Below, piece after piece: positions 24,634-33,273 of a stretch of DNA of 64,000 bases. The position numbers were made by a program, and so were the translations under genes. The notes under the pieces are model-generated. The model saw only the letters and a list, made by a program, of their open reading frames with translations. It was not told the DNA's origin and searched no databases. Source of the stretch: Methanoculleus thermophilus (lineage in GTDB: Archaea > Halobacteriota > Methanomicrobia > Methanomicrobiales > Methanoculleaceae); assembly GCF_001571405.1 (NCBI RefSeq), contig NZ_BCNX01000003.1, forward strand, positions 62,001 to 126,000. Reading direction: 5' to 3'. The stretch's first letter is position 1. The number at the start of each line of letters is the position of its first letter.

Positions 24634-24954
24634 TGTTCATCTCCATTTTACTCGATGGCTGCGGGATGATTCACTGTCCTATCAGTATCTTAAAATATCC
24701 TCTCATTTGCTACTGAGCCCGATCGAGCGTCGGAGAGTTCAGGTGCAGGAAACAGGGAACATTGTCGGGTTGTTATACAATACGCACTCCCCGGAAAAAT
24801 GTGCTCATAGTTGTCCTTTGACTCTAGGCCCATCTATGTTTCTTCCTCCACCCAACAGAGCGTTTTGAGATGAGCTTCATAGTTTATCCAGGGCATAGAA
24901 GAAACACATTAGACATTCGATTGGGTTAAGCGGTGCAAATAAAAAAAGGATGGT
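24634..24954. other. Intergenic region, terminator only
   Basis: About 320 bases between the start of the membrane protein and the end of the pilin gene. Apart from an A7 run at 24941-24947 (a T7 terminator for the pilin gene on the minus strand) I see no gene or repeat. Confidence 0.55.
24941..24947 (-). terminator. T7 tract after the pilin gene
   Basis: Read on the minus strand the sequence after the stop is CCTTTTTTTATTTGC, beginning 8 bases beyond the pilin stop. It is a plausible strong intrinsic terminator for an abundant transcript. Confidence 0.55.
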
Positions 24955-25347
24955 TTAGTAGAATTTGTCCAAGACAACCTGTTGTGACCCATCGGCGAAG
25001 TGTGCAACAACTACTACATGATTCCCAGGCGTAATATTGGCAGCGCTGTAGAGTTGCGCACCAACACGGATATCGTCACCCGAAATTTCGCTGAAGTTAC
25101 CACCATCGATTGACATATTGAGCGAATTCAGCAGATCAACATCGCCACTACCCTGGAGGGTTACTACAAGGCCCTGTGTGTTGTTTAAGGCAGCCGTAAC
25201 CGCAACTGTCTTCGTCGTGTCAACATTCGAGCTCATCCCAAACACAAACGCCGCAATAACCGCAGCGAGGATCACGGTGATGGCGACCATGAGGATGACG
25301 CCGATCACCGGTGAGACTGCATCTTCATTCTCTCTGAAGTTCATCAT
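24955..25347 (-). CDS. Type IV pilin (archaeal DUF1628-type)
   Basis: 130 residues. The leader MMNFRENEDAVSPVIG followed by VILMVAITVILAAVIAAFVFG is the classic archaeal pilin or archaellin-like N-terminus, with a conserved Ser-Pro-Val-Ile-Gly at the start of the helix. The mature head is small and beta-rich (KTVAVTAALNNTQGLVVTLQ), with two N-x-T/S sequons. ATG at 25347 is chosen over 25353 because AAGGAG sits seven bases before it. A strong TATA (GTATATATAATTAAAAA, about 25412-25427) and a T7 terminator suggest high expression, so this may be the main subunit of a surface pilus. Confidence 0.88.
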   Translation of the reverse strand: MMNFRENEDAVSPVIGVILMVAITVILAAVIAAFVFGMSSNVDTTKTVAVTAALNNTQGLVVTLQGSGDVDLLNSLNMSIDGGNFSEISGDDIRVGAQLYSAANITPGNHVVVVAHFADGSQQVVLDKFY

Positions 25348-25353
25348 ACTCAT

Positions 25354-25750
25354 TCTCCTTATTTGATCTCACGCCTCCGATTGGTGCGTAAGTCGACGAT
25401 ATCACCTAATTTTTAATTATATATACGTTTATCGCAGCGATTTCTATAGGAATAGATATATACGATTATCTGCACTTAATCGAAAGATCATTTCATCCCA
25501 TATATGAGTTGTTGAAAAGAACAAACAGTCATCATCAACGGTATCTCGTATGATGTGAGCTTATGGCGCTGAGATCGCGATGTTAAGGCTCAACATAGGC
25601 CCTATGGGTGCGGCAGGTGGGTGAAATTCCGGGGCCAAATCAGGCTCTGATCGCGGGGAGTGCGCGATGCTCCCCCGGGATATGGCGCGGGAGTAAATCA
25701 TGCGGCAGGAAGAAGGCGTTCGTCCTTGCATTGAAGACGCTAAAAAAAGA
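25354..25750. other. Intergenic region: pilin promoter; otherwise unassigned
   Basis: The half nearest the pilin gene is AT-rich and holds its promoter. The stretch at about 25550-25740 is GC-rich with several short self-complementary patches but no clear RNA family. A7 at 25742-25748 gives a T7 terminator right after the stop of the zinc-ribbon gene. Confidence 0.5.
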
Positions 25751-26275
25751 TTACTCCTGCCACCTCGGCAGTGTTGAGAGATACTGTCGCACCATCTCCT
25801 GCGCCTTTTCGAGGGGTATGTCGAGGTTTTTAGCCATCATCGGTGCGTACTTCCCGATCGCCTGCTCTCGGGTGAGATCGGGCTCGGTGAATCTCCCGTT
25901 CTGGTAGCAGTAGGTGCAGTAAGCCGTACTCCGCGTTCTGTCCGCCTCTGTCCCAGCATCCTCGTCGCGAAGAAGAGGCATCCCGCAGCTCCCGCAGAAG
26001 GCAACCTCCTTCCCGGCCCATCTCTTCAAGCACGATATCTGCTCCCGGGCGAACCGTTCTGCATTTTTGACCGGGATGTCGTAGAGTTGCGACATTATCG
26101 CCCCACATCTCTTGGCCATCTCGTCGATGGTGATCTCGGGCTCGGTGAAAGCGCCGTCCCGGTAACAGTAGACACAGTAGTCCTTCGAGAGAGTGCCGTT
26201 TGCTTCCGTCCCTAAATGCTCATCCTCGCTCATCGGCATGCCGCAACTCTGGCACGTTCGTGATCTTTTCTCCAT
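25751..26275 (-). CDS. Tandem zinc-ribbon protein
   Basis: 174 residues made of two copies of one module. Each has a first knuckle CQSCGMPM or CGSCGMPL, a middle HLGTEANGTLSKDYC or DAGTEADRTRSTAYC, and a second knuckle YCVYCY or YCTYCY, followed by about 45 helical residues (EITIDEMAKRC, DLTREQAIGKY). Each copy can hold one zinc through four cysteines. This is the putative zinc-ribbon family (zf-ribbon type, Pfam PF12674 as I remember it), usually single and of unknown role. The internal duplication is uncommon. No DNA-binding or membrane segment is seen. The start ATG at 26275 lies 144 bases after the end of the upstream gene. Confidence 0.82.
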   Translation of the reverse strand: MEKRSRTCQSCGMPMSEDEHLGTEANGTLSKDYCVYCYRDGAFTEPEITIDEMAKRCGAIMSQLYDIPVKNAERFAREQISCLKRWAGKEVAFCGSCGMPLLRDEDAGTEADRTRSTAYCTYCYQNGRFTEPDLTREQAIGKYAPMMAKNLDIPLEKAQEMVRQYLSTLPRWQE

Positions 26276-26419
26276 AGCCTTCCCCTGGCGCTGAAACGCC
26301 TTTAGTAAATGAACGAGTCCTACGGTAGATAAATATTCGCAAAAGTGTTCGGGGAAAACCGGCTGCCGGGGTAGCGGCCGAGCACCCAACCGCGGGCTCA
26401 TACCCCGGCCAAGGTTGCT

Positions 26420-26878
26420 TTATTCTTTTCGGGGTGGGAACCGGATCGTCATCCTGCCCCCGGAGACGGGCTCAAGGACTGCGTCGTGCTGGAGCACCCG
26501 GATGTAACCCGTAAGGTAGTGCTCAGCCACACGAATATCTGCGAATGTCTCGCGAATAGCCGCTGCGGCGCCGTCTCCGCCGATGCTGAGGATTGCGCTC
26601 CCATCGGCTTCATCAATATGCTCACAGGGTATCCCCCATGTTAAGAGGATCCCCTCCATCAGGGTCGGGGGATCGAACTGCTCCTCGGTGTGAGCGAGAA
26701 GTGCCGTACCGTCTTCTTTACCGAGTTGCTCGGCGATCACGGCAATTCGCCTGGTAAGATCCAGGGTGGCCTCGGCAAGAAGCCTCTGAATCAATGGTCT
26801 AGTGACATCGTGCCGCCGCAGGGACCGGGCTACCTTGATCAGTTGCCAGTCCCGGGCAAACGAGGTACCGGCGCGCAT
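26420..26878 (-). CDS. Conserved hypothetical protein, third gene of the Lrp operon
   Basis: 152 residues, soluble. The N-terminal half is helical (DWQLIKVARSLRRHDVTRPL, LAEATLDLTRRIAVIAEQL). The C-terminal half has a strand-rich pattern ending ISIGG-, AEHYLTGYIRVLQHDAVLEP and MTIRFPPRK. I do not recognise a family; the C-terminal half is reminiscent of small sensor domains, but that is weak. It starts one base after the stop of the membrane protein gene, so translation is coupled. Together with the membrane protein and the Lrp-type regulator it may form a small membrane sensing unit. Confidence 0.6.
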   Translation of the reverse strand: MRAGTSFARDWQLIKVARSLRRHDVTRPLIQRLLAEATLDLTRRIAVIAEQLGKEDGTALLAHTEEQFDPPTLMEGILLTWGIPCEHIDEADGSAILSIGGDGAAAAIRETFADIRVAEHYLTGYIRVLQHDAVLEPVSGGRMTIRFPPRKE

Positions 26879-26879
26879 C

Positions 26880-27158
26880 TCATCCTCTCAGAATGCTATG
26901 CGTCATCACGCAGAGGCCGATGATCACCACGATGCGTGAGAAGACCGCGGACCAGGCGATGAGGAAGGCGTCGGGCGTGAAGATGCTCACCAGATCCACA
27001 AACGTGATCCCCACGATCAGCGTAAATAGCCCGTAGATAAAGGTGAGCAGCGTCTGTTGCCTGATGATCCGGTAGGCATTGAATATGACTGCGATAAGAA
27101 GTGCTCCTAAAAGAAGCGTCACAGTCGAAAGCATCTGCTGCATTGTCTCGATTTGCAT
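26880..27158 (-). CDS. Small three-helix membrane protein
   Basis: 92 residues with three transmembrane helices: about 8-28 (VTLLLGALLIAVIFNAYRI), about 35-58 (LLTFIYGLFTLIVGITFVDL) and about 65-87 (FLIAWSAVFSRIVVIIGLC). Arginines after helix 1 place that loop in the cytoplasm. It resembles the small three-helix proteins often found next to archaeal HTH regulators (DUF7521-like); this is a comparison of layout only. It is 10 bases downstream of the Lrp gene and its stop abuts the start of the next gene, so the three form one operon. Confidence 0.7.
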   Translation of the reverse strand: MQIETMQQMLSTVTLLLGALLIAVIFNAYRIIRQQTLLTFIYGLFTLIVGITFVDLVSIFTPDAFLIAWSAVFSRIVVIIGLCVMTHSILRG

Positions 27159-27168
27159 TCTCTTCCAC

Positions 27169-27600
27169 CTATATTTGCTCTTTGACCTTCCTCACCGAGA
27201 TGATCGTCTGGATATCCTTAACCCCCGGGAGGCCAGAGAGGGGGATTAGCACACTCCGCTTCAGTTCGGCGATGTTCTGGACCCTGACCTTGACAAAGAA
27301 GTCTCCAGGTTCTAGAATCTCATAGATCTCAAGGATGCTGGGGAGATTCCGCAGAAATTCCTCGACCTCCGATTTATCATCGGGCTGAGCCCTGATGTTC
27401 AGAAAGGCGATAAGCGTATGCTCAAAACACTTCTGGTTGATGACAATCGTAAATCGTTCGAGGATACCGGCACTTTTCAGTTTCTCGATTCTCTTAAAGA
27501 CCGTCGACGGTGCGATGCCCAGCATCGAGCCGAGCTCTGCCATAGACATTCGCCCGTCTCTCTGCAGTTCTCGAAGAATCGCATCGTCAATCTCATCCAT
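27169..27600 (-). CDS. Lrp/AsnC-family transcriptional regulator
   Basis: 143 residues. Residues 1-60 form a winged helix-turn-helix (DAILRELQRDGRMSMAELGSMLGI, then PSTVFKRIEKLKSAGIL); residues about 70-140 form the RAM domain that makes the dimer and octamer and binds amino-acid or other ligands (VKVRVQNIAELKRSVLIPLSGLPGVKDIQTIISVR). In archaea such proteins act as activators or repressors of local genes. The AT-rich region just upstream (27601-27740) is a likely self-regulatory site. The two downstream genes, a membrane protein and an unknown soluble protein, are probable operon partners. Confidence 0.9.
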   Translation of the reverse strand: MDEIDDAILRELQRDGRMSMAELGSMLGIAPSTVFKRIEKLKSAGILERFTIVINQKCFEHTLIAFLNIRAQPDDKSEVEEFLRNLPSILEIYEILEPGDFFVKVRVQNIAELKRSVLIPLSGLPGVKDIQTIISVRKVKEQI

Positions 27601-27786
27601 TCTAACAGTAATTACAGATTCTTATATATTAAACCTCTGTATTTGGATTAGATAATCATGTGGATATTTCATACTTTTATGGTGTTATTCCAAAGATATT
27701 GGATATTTACAGGAATATTGAACTCCAATAAAAAAATATGATATGTTCAGGCGAGATTGGAAATAAATATCAAAATATTGCCGGGA

Positions 27787-28602
27787 TCAGGAAATGTCTT
27801 TTCGATATCTATGGATGATTGCTCCTCCCGGATTGACGATTCTCGCGGGCCCAAAATCTCCTGCTGCTTCCCGAATGGCCGTATCGATGAACTTTCGGGC
27901 CGCCGCAAATGCGCGGCGCGCAGACTCTCCCCGGGCGAGGTGAGCGGCAAGCGCCGCAGAGAAGCAGCATCCCGACCCATGCACCGAGTAAGGGTACCGC
28001 TCCCCGGAGAGTTGCATCACTCCATCCGCGTCAAGAAAGAGATCGACGACCGCGCTACCGGAAAGATGCCCTCCCTTCATAATTACGGCCTGAGCGCCGA
28101 GGTCGAGGATGCGCTCGCCGGCTCTGGCCATATCCTCAACGCTTTCGATCCTCATCCCGGCGAGCACCTCTGCTTCCGGCAGATTCGGCGTGACGACCGC
28201 GGCTTTGGGGATGAGCAGTTCGGTGAGATCCTTGATTGCATCCTCTGCAAGCAGCCGGTGGCCTGACGTCGAGATCATCACGGGATCGATGACGAGGGTC
28301 GCCTCCTCCGGCAGGGTCTCAGCGACGGCCCGGATGACGGATGCGTTTCCGAGCATTCCCGTCTTCCATGCTCCGATTGCAAAATCGTCCGCGACCGCCG
28401 CGATCTGGGCCCGGACTGCCTCAGGAGGAAGCATCCAGGCTCCCCGCACTTCACGAGTGTTCTGAGCCGTGACTGCCGTAATTACCGTCAGCCCCCACAC
28501 CCCGAGGGCCGTGAACGTCTTTAGGTCCGCCTGGATGCCCGCTCCCCCTCCAGAATCCGAACCCGCTATAGAGCAGGCGGCGATCATCCTTGCATGTGCC
28601 AT
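27787..28602 (-). CDS. thiD: Hydroxymethylpyrimidine/phosphomethylpyrimidine kinase
   Basis: Thiamine biosynthesis enzyme that phosphorylates HMP and HMP-P. 271 residues. Ribokinase-fold motifs: [19 protein letters not shown] at the N-terminus (substrate site), [26 protein letters not shown], and the C-terminal anion-hole motif [18 protein letters not shown] with the catalytic-region Gly-Ser-Gly-Cys. Length matches stand-alone ThiD. Archaeal ThiD is often fused to a ThiN domain; here it is not. It diverges from the AIR-synthase relative. An A7 run near 27729-27735 gives a T7 terminator about 50 bases past the stop. No TPP riboswitch is seen upstream. Confidence 0.93.
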   Translation of the reverse strand: MAHARMIAACSIAGSDSGGGAGIQADLKTFTALGVWGLTVITAVTAQNTREVRGAWMLPPEAVRAQIAAVADDFAIGAWKTGMLGNASVIRAVAETLPEEATLVIDPVMISTSGHRLLAEDAIKDLTELLIPKAAVVTPNLPEAEVLAGMRIESVEDMARAGERILDLGAQAVIMKGGHLSGSAVVDLFLDADGVMQLSGERYPYSVHGSGCCFSAALAAHLARGESARRAFAAARKFIDTAIREAAGDFGPARIVNPGGAIIHRYRKDIS

Positions 28603-28689
28603 TTCCTCAATTGTCGGCGCAGATCCGCATGAACATTTGCCTCTTCCCCGCCACTCCCTTTATCTCGTCGTGCGCCGACCACTCATATA

Positions 28690-30018
28690 ATGGATGTAGA
28701 AGAGTTCAGCCGCCGGCACCTCGCTGCCGGCACCCCTGACGACGATATCGTGCGCTTTCTTGCAGAAGATATCCTCACAATCAAGCGTAACCGCGTAACC
28801 CCTGCCTACGCCGAGGCGTTCGCCCGTGCGGTCTTAACTGAAGCGAAGAATTCAACCGGTCTTTCCGGCGACCTCTTCACCTACGAGCCCTCAGGCTCGA
28901 CGATGGGTGAATTCGGCGTCGGATCACGGGGGTCCGGCGACTTCTTCGCCCATCGGCAACTCGCCCGGATCATCGGCCGGACGAAAGCGGCGGTCGGCGT
29001 CGATGAGATGGACGATGCCGGCGCTGTCCGTGCGGACGGCGATTATATCGTCATCACCGTCGATGGAATGCACTCTCGTCTCTCCGACTTTCCATTCCTC
29101 GCCGGGTTCCATGCCACCCGGGCGACGCTCCGGGATGTCTACGTCATGGGTGCGAAACCCGTCGCCCTCCTCTCCGACATCCACGTCGCCGATGACGGCG
29201 ATGTCGCAAAGATCTTTGATTATACCGCTGGAGTCTCCGCCGTCGGCGAGGCGATGGGCGTTCCGCTCGTGACCGGCTCGACCCTGCGCATCGGCGGGGA
29301 CATGGTGCTCGGCTCCCGGATGACCGGGTGCGTCGGCGCCGTCGGGGTCGCCCGGCACCTCACGGCAAGAAAGCAGATCACTCCTGGCGACGTCCTCCTC
29401 ATGACCGAGGGGGCCGGGGGCGGGACGATTGCCACCGCTGCGATCTACTCCGGGTTCCCGGAGGTCGTCGAGGAGACGATCAACCTCCACTTCCTCAAGG
29501 CCTGCGAGGCGCTCCTTGCAAGCGACGTCCTCTCCGGCATCCACGCCATGACCGATGTCACGAACGGCGGGCTGCGGGGCGACGCCTACGAGATGGCGGA
29601 GACCGCAGGCTGCCGGATCGTCATCGTCGAGGACGAACTCCGGACTCTTGTGCAGCCCAAAGTCCTCTCGATGCTCGATGCCCTCGAGATCGACTACCTC
29701 GGCGTCTCGCTCGACGCTCTCCTGGTTGTCGCGCCGCCGGAACTCGCGCCCGAGATCCAGCGTGTCGTCGCGTCCGCAGGCGTCGTGATGAAAGAGGTCG
29801 GTTACGTCGAGGAAGGAGCTCCCGAGTCGGTGCTCTCCGTCAACGGCGAGATCCGTGACTTCTCGCCCCGGTTCCGGGAGTCGGCCTACACGCCGGTCAA
29901 GAAGGTCGTGGACGAGGACAAAAGGGATTTCGATGAGATGAAGGTAGGGGTTGAGCGGGCGGCGGAAGCGGCGCTCCAGAAGAAGCTCCGGATCCTCTCC
30001 CGGCTTCGCTCCTCTTAA
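28690..30018 (+). CDS. AIR synthase-related protein (HypE/SelD/ThiL superfamily)
   Basis: 442 residues. The pattern of the PurM/HypE/SelD fold is present: a glycine-rich ATP-binding loop near GEFGVGSRGSGDFF, MDDAGAVRADGDYIVITVDGMH, GFHATRATLRDVYVMGAKPVALLSD, and in the C-terminal half GGGTIATAAIYSGFPEVVEETINL and AMTDVTNGGLRGDAYEMAE. These enzymes activate carboxyl or carbamoyl groups with ATP. This long, N-terminally extended form is typical of methanogens and has no proven reaction; it is not HypE itself, which ends in Cys, since this one ends in LSRLRSS. It probably initiates close to its transcription start. It converges with the methyltransferase gene, with a 4-base overlap. Confidence 0.8.
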   Translation: MDVEEFSRRHLAAGTPDDDIVRFLAEDILTIKRNRVTPAYAEAFARAVLTEAKNSTGLSGDLFTYEPSGSTMGEFGVGSRGSGDFFAHRQLARIIGRTKAAVGVDEMDDAGAVRADGDYIVITVDGMHSRLSDFPFLAGFHATRATLRDVYVMGAKPVALLSDIHVADDGDVAKIFDYTAGVSAVGEAMGVPLVTGSTLRIGGDMVLGSRMTGCVGAVGVARHLTARKQITPGDVLLMTEGAGGGTIATAAIYSGFPEVVEETINLHFLKACEALLASDVLSGIHAMTDVTNGGLRGDAYEMAETAGCRIVIVEDELRTLVQPKVLSMLDALEIDYLGVSLDALLVVAPPELAPEIQRVVASAGVVMKEVGYVEEGAPESVLSVNGEIRDFSPRFRESAYTPVKKVVDEDKRDFDEMKVGVERAAEAALQKKLRILSRLRSS

Positions 30019-30731
30019 TCTTCCGGTTTTTTGCCCGCTGCGCAGACGTTATACGCCAGGTACGGCAGTTTCTCCTCGATGATGGGCTCCACTTTCCGGG
30101 CGAGGTTAAAGACCGGATCAGCGAGGTTTAAGTGCGCAAACGAGCATCGGCTGACCGAGAGGTCCTCGAATCCTGCCTCCCGGAAGAGTGACTCAATCTC
30201 GGCGTTGGTGTAGTAGTGCTCGTTAAAGTCCCCGACTCCAACCTTCTTTAAGCCGACCATCTCTCCTATGTGATAGATGACCGGGACGATGCTCGTAAAG
30301 ACAGTCCGCGAGAGTGTGCAGACCGCGATCCGGCCGCCGGGTTTCAGGACCCGGTAGGCCTCGCGGAGCATTCCCTCCGGGTTTGGGATGTAACTGAAGG
30401 CGAGCAGGCTTGCGAGAGCATCGAAGGTGGAGTCCCGGAACGGAAGGATATCGGCCGTTCCAACGCAAAACTCGCACTCGGGGCAGCGCTGCCGCCCATG
30501 TTGAACCATTCTAGGGCTGATATCGAGTCCTACAGCTCGACCCCCTTCAGCGACGTAGCGCTGGACAAAAAGCCCTGTCCCACACCCGAGGTCGAGAAGG
30601 TACCCACCCTTCGGGAGTTCTCTCATCACGTGATCCGAGATGTGGCCGTGGTAATACTTCCCGCGGTGGCCGTCGTAGCGGTCGTCGTAGATATCCGCAA
30701 CCTCATCATAGTGCTGCTGTACTTTCTTCAC
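30015..30731 (-). CDS. Class I SAM-dependent methyltransferase
   Basis: 238 residues. SAM-binding motif I is LLDLGCGTGLFVQRY, the acidic residue of motif II is VGLDISPRM, and motif III is ADILPFRDSTFDALASLLAFSYIPN, followed by LREAYRVLKPGGRIAV. This is the UbiE/MenG-like branch (Methyltransf_11); the substrate is unknown. The GTG at 30731 is chosen because GGGAGGTG lies four bases upstream and the reading MKKVQQHYDEVADIYDDRY is typical for the family. The frame is open much further, but only antisense to the RFC gene. It overlaps the end of the RFC paralogue by 26 bases and is the last gene of this operon. Confidence 0.87.
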   Translation of the reverse strand: MKKVQQHYDEVADIYDDRYDGHRGKYYHGHISDHVMRELPKGGYLLDLGCGTGLFVQRYVAEGGRAVGLDISPRMVQHGRQRCPECEFCVGTADILPFRDSTFDALASLLAFSYIPNPEGMLREAYRVLKPGGRIAVCTLSRTVFTSIVPVIYHIGEMVGLKKVGVGDFNEHYYTNAEIESLFREAGFEDLSVSRCSFAHLNLADPVFNLARKVEPIIEEKLPYLAYNVCAAGKKPED

Positions 30732-31716
30732 TGAACACCTCCCGGGCAATTCGGGCAAGTAGTGCATTGAGCTGCACAAAGTCGTCCGCATTATGGCAGA
30801 GACGGTGGTCCGCATCGGCGAGTGCGATGGCAAGCGCCGGATGATTGTATTCCCGCCTGACCACCTGCCGGAGCTCGCCGACGACCTCCCGCGCCGAGAG
30901 CCCATACTCGATCATCAGCGACTCAACGATCCTCTTTGCCGCTGCAAAATTGCCGGCCCGGATAGCATCGAACGCGGATGTTGCGACGTTTCCGGTCTCC
31001 GAGCGCGAGAGATCCGCGAGGTCGAAGTCCTTCTTTGATTGTGCGGCGATCTGAGCGTACATAATCGCCCGCCGCAGGTCGCCCTGCGCCGCGTGTACGA
31101 TCAGGTCGAGGTCATCGGCCGGGATTGTGGCCCCCTCTAGAGCGAGGATCTCGTTGAGACGGGCACGGATGACCTCACTCTCAAGCGGGGCAAAGAAGAT
31201 CGGCAGGCAGCGCGACGCGATAGCCGGGATGATCGCCGACGGCCGGGTGGTGACAAGGATGAACCGGCAGGTGGCGCTATAGCGCTCCATCGTCCGGCGC
31301 AGAGCCTGTTGCGCCTCAAACGTCAGGCTCTCAGCATCCTCAAAGACCATCAGTTTGAAGTCGGCATCGAGCGGTCGCATCGAGGCGTACCACTTCACGA
31401 TCTGCTTGAAATTAACGATCAGGCTCAGATCTTTGCGGTAGATCTGGGCGAATCGTTCATCTGTTTCAAGAGCGCTCTTCCCCTTCCCAAGGAGGTCGGC
31501 GGCGCTGAGGATGGTCGTATTTGCCTCCCAGGTCTCGCCGTAGAGCCGTTTTGCGAGGCTTTCCACAGCGATAGACTTGCCGGTGCCGTGCGGGCCGGAG
31601 ATGAGCATATGCGGCACGCTCCGCGTATCCGCAAACGTCATCAGGTGGCGGACGACTCTCTCCTGCCCGACGATCTCCTCGCATCCCTTGGGTCGGTGGA
31701 TCTCACTCCAGAGCAT
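30706..31716 (-). CDS. RFC small-subunit-like AAA+ ATPase (paralogue)
   Basis: 336 residues. It has the clamp-loader layout: RFC box near EIHRPKGCEEIVGQERVV, Walker A SGPHGTGKSIAVE, a Walker B region reading MVFEDAES, sensor region RRTMERYSATCRFILVTTRPS, and the arginine finger motif ASRCLP. A canonical RfcS in this window has FLDEADAL at Walker B, so here Glu and Asp are exchanged and ATP hydrolysis may be slow or lost. In related methanogens clamp loaders contain more than one small-subunit type, and this may be the second; alternatively it serves another process. It overlaps the phosphopantothenate ligase gene by 14 bases. Confidence 0.85.
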   Translation of the reverse strand: MLWSEIHRPKGCEEIVGQERVVRHLMTFADTRSVPHMLISGPHGTGKSIAVESLAKRLYGETWEANTTILSAADLLGKGKSALETDERFAQIYRKDLSLIVNFKQIVKWYASMRPLDADFKLMVFEDAESLTFEAQQALRRTMERYSATCRFILVTTRPSAIIPAIASRCLPIFFAPLESEVIRARLNEILALEGATIPADDLDLIVHAAQGDLRRAIMYAQIAAQSKKDFDLADLSRSETGNVATSAFDAIRAGNFAAAKRIVESLMIEYGLSAREVVGELRQVVRREYNHPALAIALADADHRLCHNADDFVQLNALLARIAREVFSEESTAAL

Positions 31717-32434
31717 GGGCCAGTCTCTCTCTCATCTCATCTATTGCTGCCCTAAGAAGATAGGCATTATCAAGCGAGGCGATCAGGCGTTCTCCCTCCC
31801 CCGGCTCAAGGGAGGTACATGCCGTGGTGATCGCAGGGAGAGCACGTGTCACCTCATCGACGATCGTGAGGTTTGCCGTCCGCGCTGTCCGGGAGAGCGG
31901 GTTTAAGTCGATGGTAATGACGGTCTTGCCCATCTTTCGGAGCGCTTCGCAGCGATCCCCGTCCTCGAGGGGGACCAGGATGACATCAGCGTCTCCAATC
32001 CCCTCCGGGAGACAGAGCGCACGGTCGTGGGAGAGCGGGATGAGCCGCTCCGGCGTACCTGAAAGAACCCGGACGCCGTGCTCTTCAAGCAAGTTGGTGA
32101 TCAGCCGGATCCGCTCGTCAGTCCGGTGGAAGAGGTTCACCTCGACATCGGCATTGCTTGCCCTCTGCAGTTCAGCGATCTCTCTTGCCGCAAGCGCCGC
32201 CGTGTTCCCGTTCACCGATATCACCGCATGCCGGGCGGATAGAAGCATCGCGGCGGCCGTCCGGGCGGCAAGAAGTGCGCTCTCCGTTGTCTTTTCGCCG
32301 ATCAGGTAATCGAACGCCTCCCCGCGCCCGTGGGAGGCAAGCCCCTCGAGGGCGACGATGCCCTCGCGGGCGCACTCGGCAAGCCGTTCACGGACGACAA
32401 GAGAGCGGTAGCGTGGATGGTCTTTTGGGATCAT
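31703..32434 (-). CDS. 4-phosphopantoate--beta-alanine ligase
   Basis: 243 residues from the ATG at 32434, which overlaps the stop of the pantoate kinase gene as ATGA. The archaeal enzyme joins 4-phosphopantoate to beta-alanine using ATP and replaces bacterial PanC. Family marks are IPKDHPRYRSLVVRERLAE at the N-terminus, ISVNGNTAALA, NLFHRTDERI, and the C-terminal half VITIDLNPLSRTARTANLTIVDE. Length is normal. The frame is open further upstream only because it runs antisense-free through the kinase gene; homology starts at this ATG. Its neighbours pantoate kinase and CoaBC catalyse the steps before and after it. Confidence 0.92.
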   Translation of the reverse strand: MIPKDHPRYRSLVVRERLAECAREGIVALEGLASHGRGEAFDYLIGEKTTESALLAARTAAAMLLSARHAVISVNGNTAALAAREIAELQRASNADVEVNLFHRTDERIRLITNLLEEHGVRVLSGTPERLIPLSHDRALCLPEGIGDADVILVPLEDGDRCEALRKMGKTVITIDLNPLSRTARTANLTIVDEVTRALPAITTACTSLEPGEGERLIASLDNAYLLRAAIDEMRERLAHALE

Positions 32435-33273
32435 GGTCTCATCTCGATCAGGTATGCGCCGCGGCGTGCGACGCAAAGCCGGTAGACCTCCCCGAACCGG
32501 GAGAGGACCGCCTCCGCACCGTTGCCGCAGGCGAAGACGCCGTTTCCCAGCATCGTCATGCTCGCCGGGACACCTGCAGTATCGCAGGCCTGGAGCACCT
32601 CTCGTACCTCTGCCGCAATAAGCCCGCTGCTTTCGGCAAATCTGCGCGAGAGACGGCAGAAGTCGGCAAGATCCCGGGGGCAGCGGTCCGGGTACGCGGC
32701 GGCTATCCGGGCCATCGCCTCGGGCGACGAGAGGACCGAGGCGGTCGGGAGTGGACCGAGGCTTATGGCGTAGAGTGGTTCCTCCGGGTAGATGCGGGTG
32801 ATCTCTGCATGGATGCCTGCACCTTTTCTGCAGACAACCCCGCCTGCCTGGATCGCGGCGACGTCCCCTAGACCGGTCCGGTGCAGGACCTCGGCTTCGT
32901 GGGCATAAGCAGCCACCTCCTCTGCGGTAAGAGTGAGGGCGAAGAGTTCGTTTGCGGCCGTGAGTGTCGCAAGAAGCGCAGCCGCCGAGAGTCCGAACCC
33001 GGCCCCGATAGGTAGCCGGCACTCCGTGGTGACGCGGGCGGCAACACCCAGCCGATCGAGGGCATACTCGATCGGCGGCGACCCGGCGAACGCGTGGCCC
33101 TGGTGGATCACCCGGACGCTCGTCTCGCGGGCCGGCTCAACCGTCGAACGCACCCCTTCATTGATGACCACGCCGGCCCCGATGCTCCCGGTCGATGCAG
33201 GGTCGCTCCCCTCGACGCGTCGGAAGTAGCCGGATATGTGCCCGGGGGAGAAGGCTACAGCAGTCTGGACCAT
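32431..33273 (-). CDS. Pantoate kinase (GHMP family)
   Basis: 280 residues. It phosphorylates pantoate in the archaeal CoA route. GHMP-kinase signatures: an N-terminal AFSPGHISGYFR strand with substrate contacts, a glycine/serine-rich P-loop LPIGAGFGLSAAALLATL, and a C-terminal MTMLGNGVFACG (GHMP motif 3). The Gly-His-Ile-Ser pattern at the start is typical of archaeal pantoate kinases as opposed to mevalonate or homoserine kinases. It starts 19 bases inside the end of coaBC and its stop overlaps the ligase start, so the three are translated from one message. Confidence 0.9.
   Translation of the reverse strand: MVQTAVAFSPGHISGYFRRVEGSDPASTGSIGAGVVINEGVRSTVEPARETSVRVIHQGHAFAGSPPIEYALDRLGVAARVTTECRLPIGAGFGLSAAALLATLTAANELFALTLTAEEVAAYAHEAEVLHRTGLGDVAAIQAGGVVCRKGAGIHAEITRIYPEEPLYAISLGPLPTASVLSSPEAMARIAAAYPDRCPRDLADFCRLSRRFAESSGLIAAEVREVLQACDTAGVPASMTMLGNGVFACGNGAEAVLSRFGEVYRLCVARRGAYLIEMRP

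Noticed and set aside
25555-25740. A possible riboswitch or structured RNA upstream of the zinc-ribbon terminator
   Set aside because: I looked for TPP, cobalamin and SAM consensus boxes and found none; the short self-complementary patches are not convincing.
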